From: Streptomyces sp. ICC1
GTDB lineage: Bacteria > Actinomycetota > Actinomycetes > Streptomycetales > Streptomycetaceae
NCBI RefSeq assembly: GCF_003287935.1
Contig: NZ_CP030287.1
Coordinates: forward strand, 1,798,001-1,862,000
DNA: 64,000 bases
Reading direction: 5' to 3'
Both the position numbers and the translations under genes were made by a program. The notes under the pieces are model-generated. The model was given only the letters and a program-made list of their open reading frames with translations, did not search any database and was not told the origin of the DNA. This document shows positions 62,535 to 64,000 of the stretch, in pieces; the stretch's first letter is position 1, and every line of letters starts with the position of its first letter.

Positions 62535-64000
62535 TCAGGCGGAACGGCGGCGGGCCTGGCCCGCGGCACCCACCCGGCTGCGGGCGGACGCGGCGGCAGC
62601 GCCGCCGGAGGCGGCGCCCCCGGTGCGCCGGCCGCGCTCGCCGGAGCCGCCCGCGGCCGCGCCCTGGCCGCCCTGGCCGCGGCGGGCCTGGCCCGAACCG
62701 GAAGCCGGAGCCTGGCCGCCGGCCGCGCCCGCGCCGCCGGTACGGCGGCCGCGGCCGCCACCGGCGGCCGGAGCCGCGCCCGTGCCGGAACCCGTACGCG
62801 CACCGCCCGAGCGGCGGCGCTGGCCGGAGCCCGAGCCGCCGCCGGCCTGGCCGGCGGAGCGCTGGCGCGGCGGGGTGGCCTGCGGCACGTCCATGACGAC
62901 CGGGATGCCCGAGGGCTCCTTGGCGCCGGTGATGCGGACCAGTTCCTCGTCGGAGGACTTGATCTGCGCGGTGCGCGGGGAGATCCCCGCGTCCGACATC
63001 AGGCGGGTCATGTCGCGCTTCTGGTCCGGCAGGACCAGGGTGACGACGCTGCCGGACTCGCCGGCGCGGGCGGTACGGCCGCCGCGGTGCAGGTAGTCCT
63101 TGTGGTCGACCGGCGGGTCCACGTTGACGACGAGGTCGAGGTCGTCGATGTGGATGCCGCGGGCGGCCACGTTGGTGGCGACCAGTGCGGTGACCTCGCC
63201 CGTCTTGAACCAGTCGAGGGTCCGGTTGCGCTGCGGCTGCGAGCGGCCGCCGTGCAGGCCGGAGGCGCGGACACCGTCGGCGAGGAGCTTCTTGACCATG
63301 CGGTCGACGCCGCGCTTGGTGTCGACGAACATGATCACCCGGCCGTCGCGAGCGGCTATACGCGTGGCCACGGCCTTCTTGTCGGTCTCGTCCATGACGT
63401 ACAGGACGTGGTGCTCCATCGTGCTGACCGCACCGGCGGACGGGTCGACGGAGAAGGCGACCGGGTCGTGCAGGAACATCTTGACGAGCTTGTCGATGTT
63501 CTTGTCGAGGGTCGCCGAGAACAGCATGGTCTGGCCCTCGGGCTCGACCTGCTTGAGCAGGGCGGTGACCTGCGGCATGAAGCCCATGTCGGTCATCTGG
63601 TCGGCCTCGTCGAGGACCGTGATGGAGACCTGCGAGAGGTCGGCGTCACCGCGCTCGATGAGGTCCTTCAGACGGCCGGGGGTGGCGACGAGCACCTCGG
63701 CGCCGCGGCGCAGGGCGCCGGACTGCCGGTTGATCGACATGCCGCCGACGACGGTCGTGATGCGCAGGTTGACGGCCGTGGCGTACGGGGCCATCGCGTC
63801 GGTCACCTGCTGCGCGAGCTCACGGGTCGGTACGAGGACCAGGGCGAGCGGCTGCTTCGGCTGCGCGCGGCGGCCGGCGGTCCGGGCCAGCAGCGCCAGG
63901 CCGAAGGCCAGCGTCTTGCCGGAGCCGGTGCGGCCGCGGCCGAGCAGGTCGCGGCCGACGAGGGAGTTCGGGATGGTCGCGGCCTGGATCGGGAACGGCT
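62535..64000 (-). CDS. DEAD-box RNA helicase, N-terminus cut by window edge
   Basis: The stop is at 62535; the start lies beyond 64000. In the minus-strand sense one sees GRGRTGSGKTLAFGLALLA (motif I), LVPTRELAQQV (Ia), TPGRLKDLIERGD, VLDEADQMTDMGF (II), LFSATLDKNI (III), and HRGGRTARAGESG (VI). The final 120 residues are Gly/Ala/Arg-rich (RG-box like). Cold-shock or ribosome-biogenesis helicase (DeaD/CsdA-like) is the best guess. Confidence 0.95.
   Translation of the reverse strand, partial: PFPIQAATIPNSLVGRDLLGRGRTGSGKTLAFGLALLARTAGRRAQPKQPLALVLVPTRELAQQVTDAMAPYATAVNLRITTVVGGMSINRQSGALRRGAEVLVATPGRLKDLIERGDADLSQVSITVLDEADQMTDMGFMPQVTALLKQVEPEGQTMLFSATLDKNIDKLVKMFLHDPVAFSVDPSAGAVSTMEHHVLYVMDETDKKAVATRIAARDGRVIMFVDTKRGVDRMVKKLLADGVRASGLHGGRSQPQRNRTLDWFKTGEVTALVATNVAARGIHIDDLDLVVNVDPPVDHKDYLHRGGRTARAGESGSVVTLVLPDQKRDMTRLMSDAGISPRTAQIKSSDEELVRITGAKEPSGIPVVMDVPQATPPRQRSAGQAGGGSGSGQRRRSGGARTGSGTGAAPAAGGGRGRRTGGAGAAGGQAPASGSGQARRGQGGQGAAAGGSGERGRRTGGAASGGAAAASARSRVGAAGQARRRSA

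Overview
The window is a piece of a very GC-rich actinobacterial chromosome, almost certainly Streptomyces. Pointers are the codon use, frequent GTG starts, ATGA/GTGA gene overlaps, long G+C-rich perfect hairpins between genes, a MocR-type regulator, PASTA-less Ser/Thr kinases, and a purine/allantoin/glyoxylate gene order like that around AllR in S. coelicolor. I see no rRNA, tRNA, CRISPR array, insertion sequence or replication origin. About 52 protein genes can be supported. Layout: 1-12.7 kb holds a membrane protein fragment, a nucleotide-sugar dehydrogenase homologue whose active-site Cys is Gly, glpD, a Ser/Thr kinase with a duplicated Ala/Pro/Lys tail, a pseudokinase whose 3' end runs into an antisense scrap of an ABC exporter, a winged-helix protein and an acyl-CoA synthetase. 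12.7-14.2 kb holds glutathione peroxidase and a zinc-ribbon/Mrr-like protein. 14.4-27.1 kb is the first half of a purine-to-glycerate pathway: gcl, catalase, tartronate-semialdehyde reductase, hyi, a coupled small protein/HTH pair, uraD-uraH-uricase, 8-oxoguanine deaminase and a purine permease. 27.3-33.8 kb is an accessory island: an ATPase of the AfsR/LuxR type without its DNA-binding domain, an exonuclease-Mth938 fusion, a secreted SGNH esterase and a GmrSD-like (DUF262/HNH) protein. 33.8-45.6 kb returns to the pathway (malate synthase, MobA-like nucleotidyltransferase, the IclR regulator allR, allB, alc), interrupted by a MocR regulator and a two-component system facing an ABC exporter. 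45.9-51.1 kb holds a RibD-like reductase, a shortened EamA transporter, a P450, a Gfo/Idh dehydrogenase and a sugar-binding lipoprotein whose end runs into a Tn5 mosaic-end-like sequence. 51.1-61.5 kb is steroid catabolism: kshA, hsaF, hsaG, hsaE on the minus strand, then two SDR genes facing echA20-ipdA-ipdB-ipdC across a KstR2-like box, the same order as Rv3548c-Rv3553 of M. tuberculosis. The window ends with a secreted tyrosine phosphatase and a truncated DEAD-box helicase. How the genes work together: urate (from 8-oxoguanine or imported purine) goes through uricase, UraH and UraD to allantoin, then AllB and allantoicase give ureidoglycolate and glyoxylate. Glyoxylate goes either to malate (AceB) or through Gcl, Hyi and tartronate-semialdehyde reductase to glycerate, with catalase removing the peroxide made by uricase. 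The most interesting signal I found is regulatory. These dispersed promoters share two families of 15-bp palindromes, TTCC-N7-GGAA and TCAACA-N3-TGTTGA, placed in fixed ways over recognisable -35/-10 elements. One family is probably the AllR operator; the other implies a second regulator not yet assigned.
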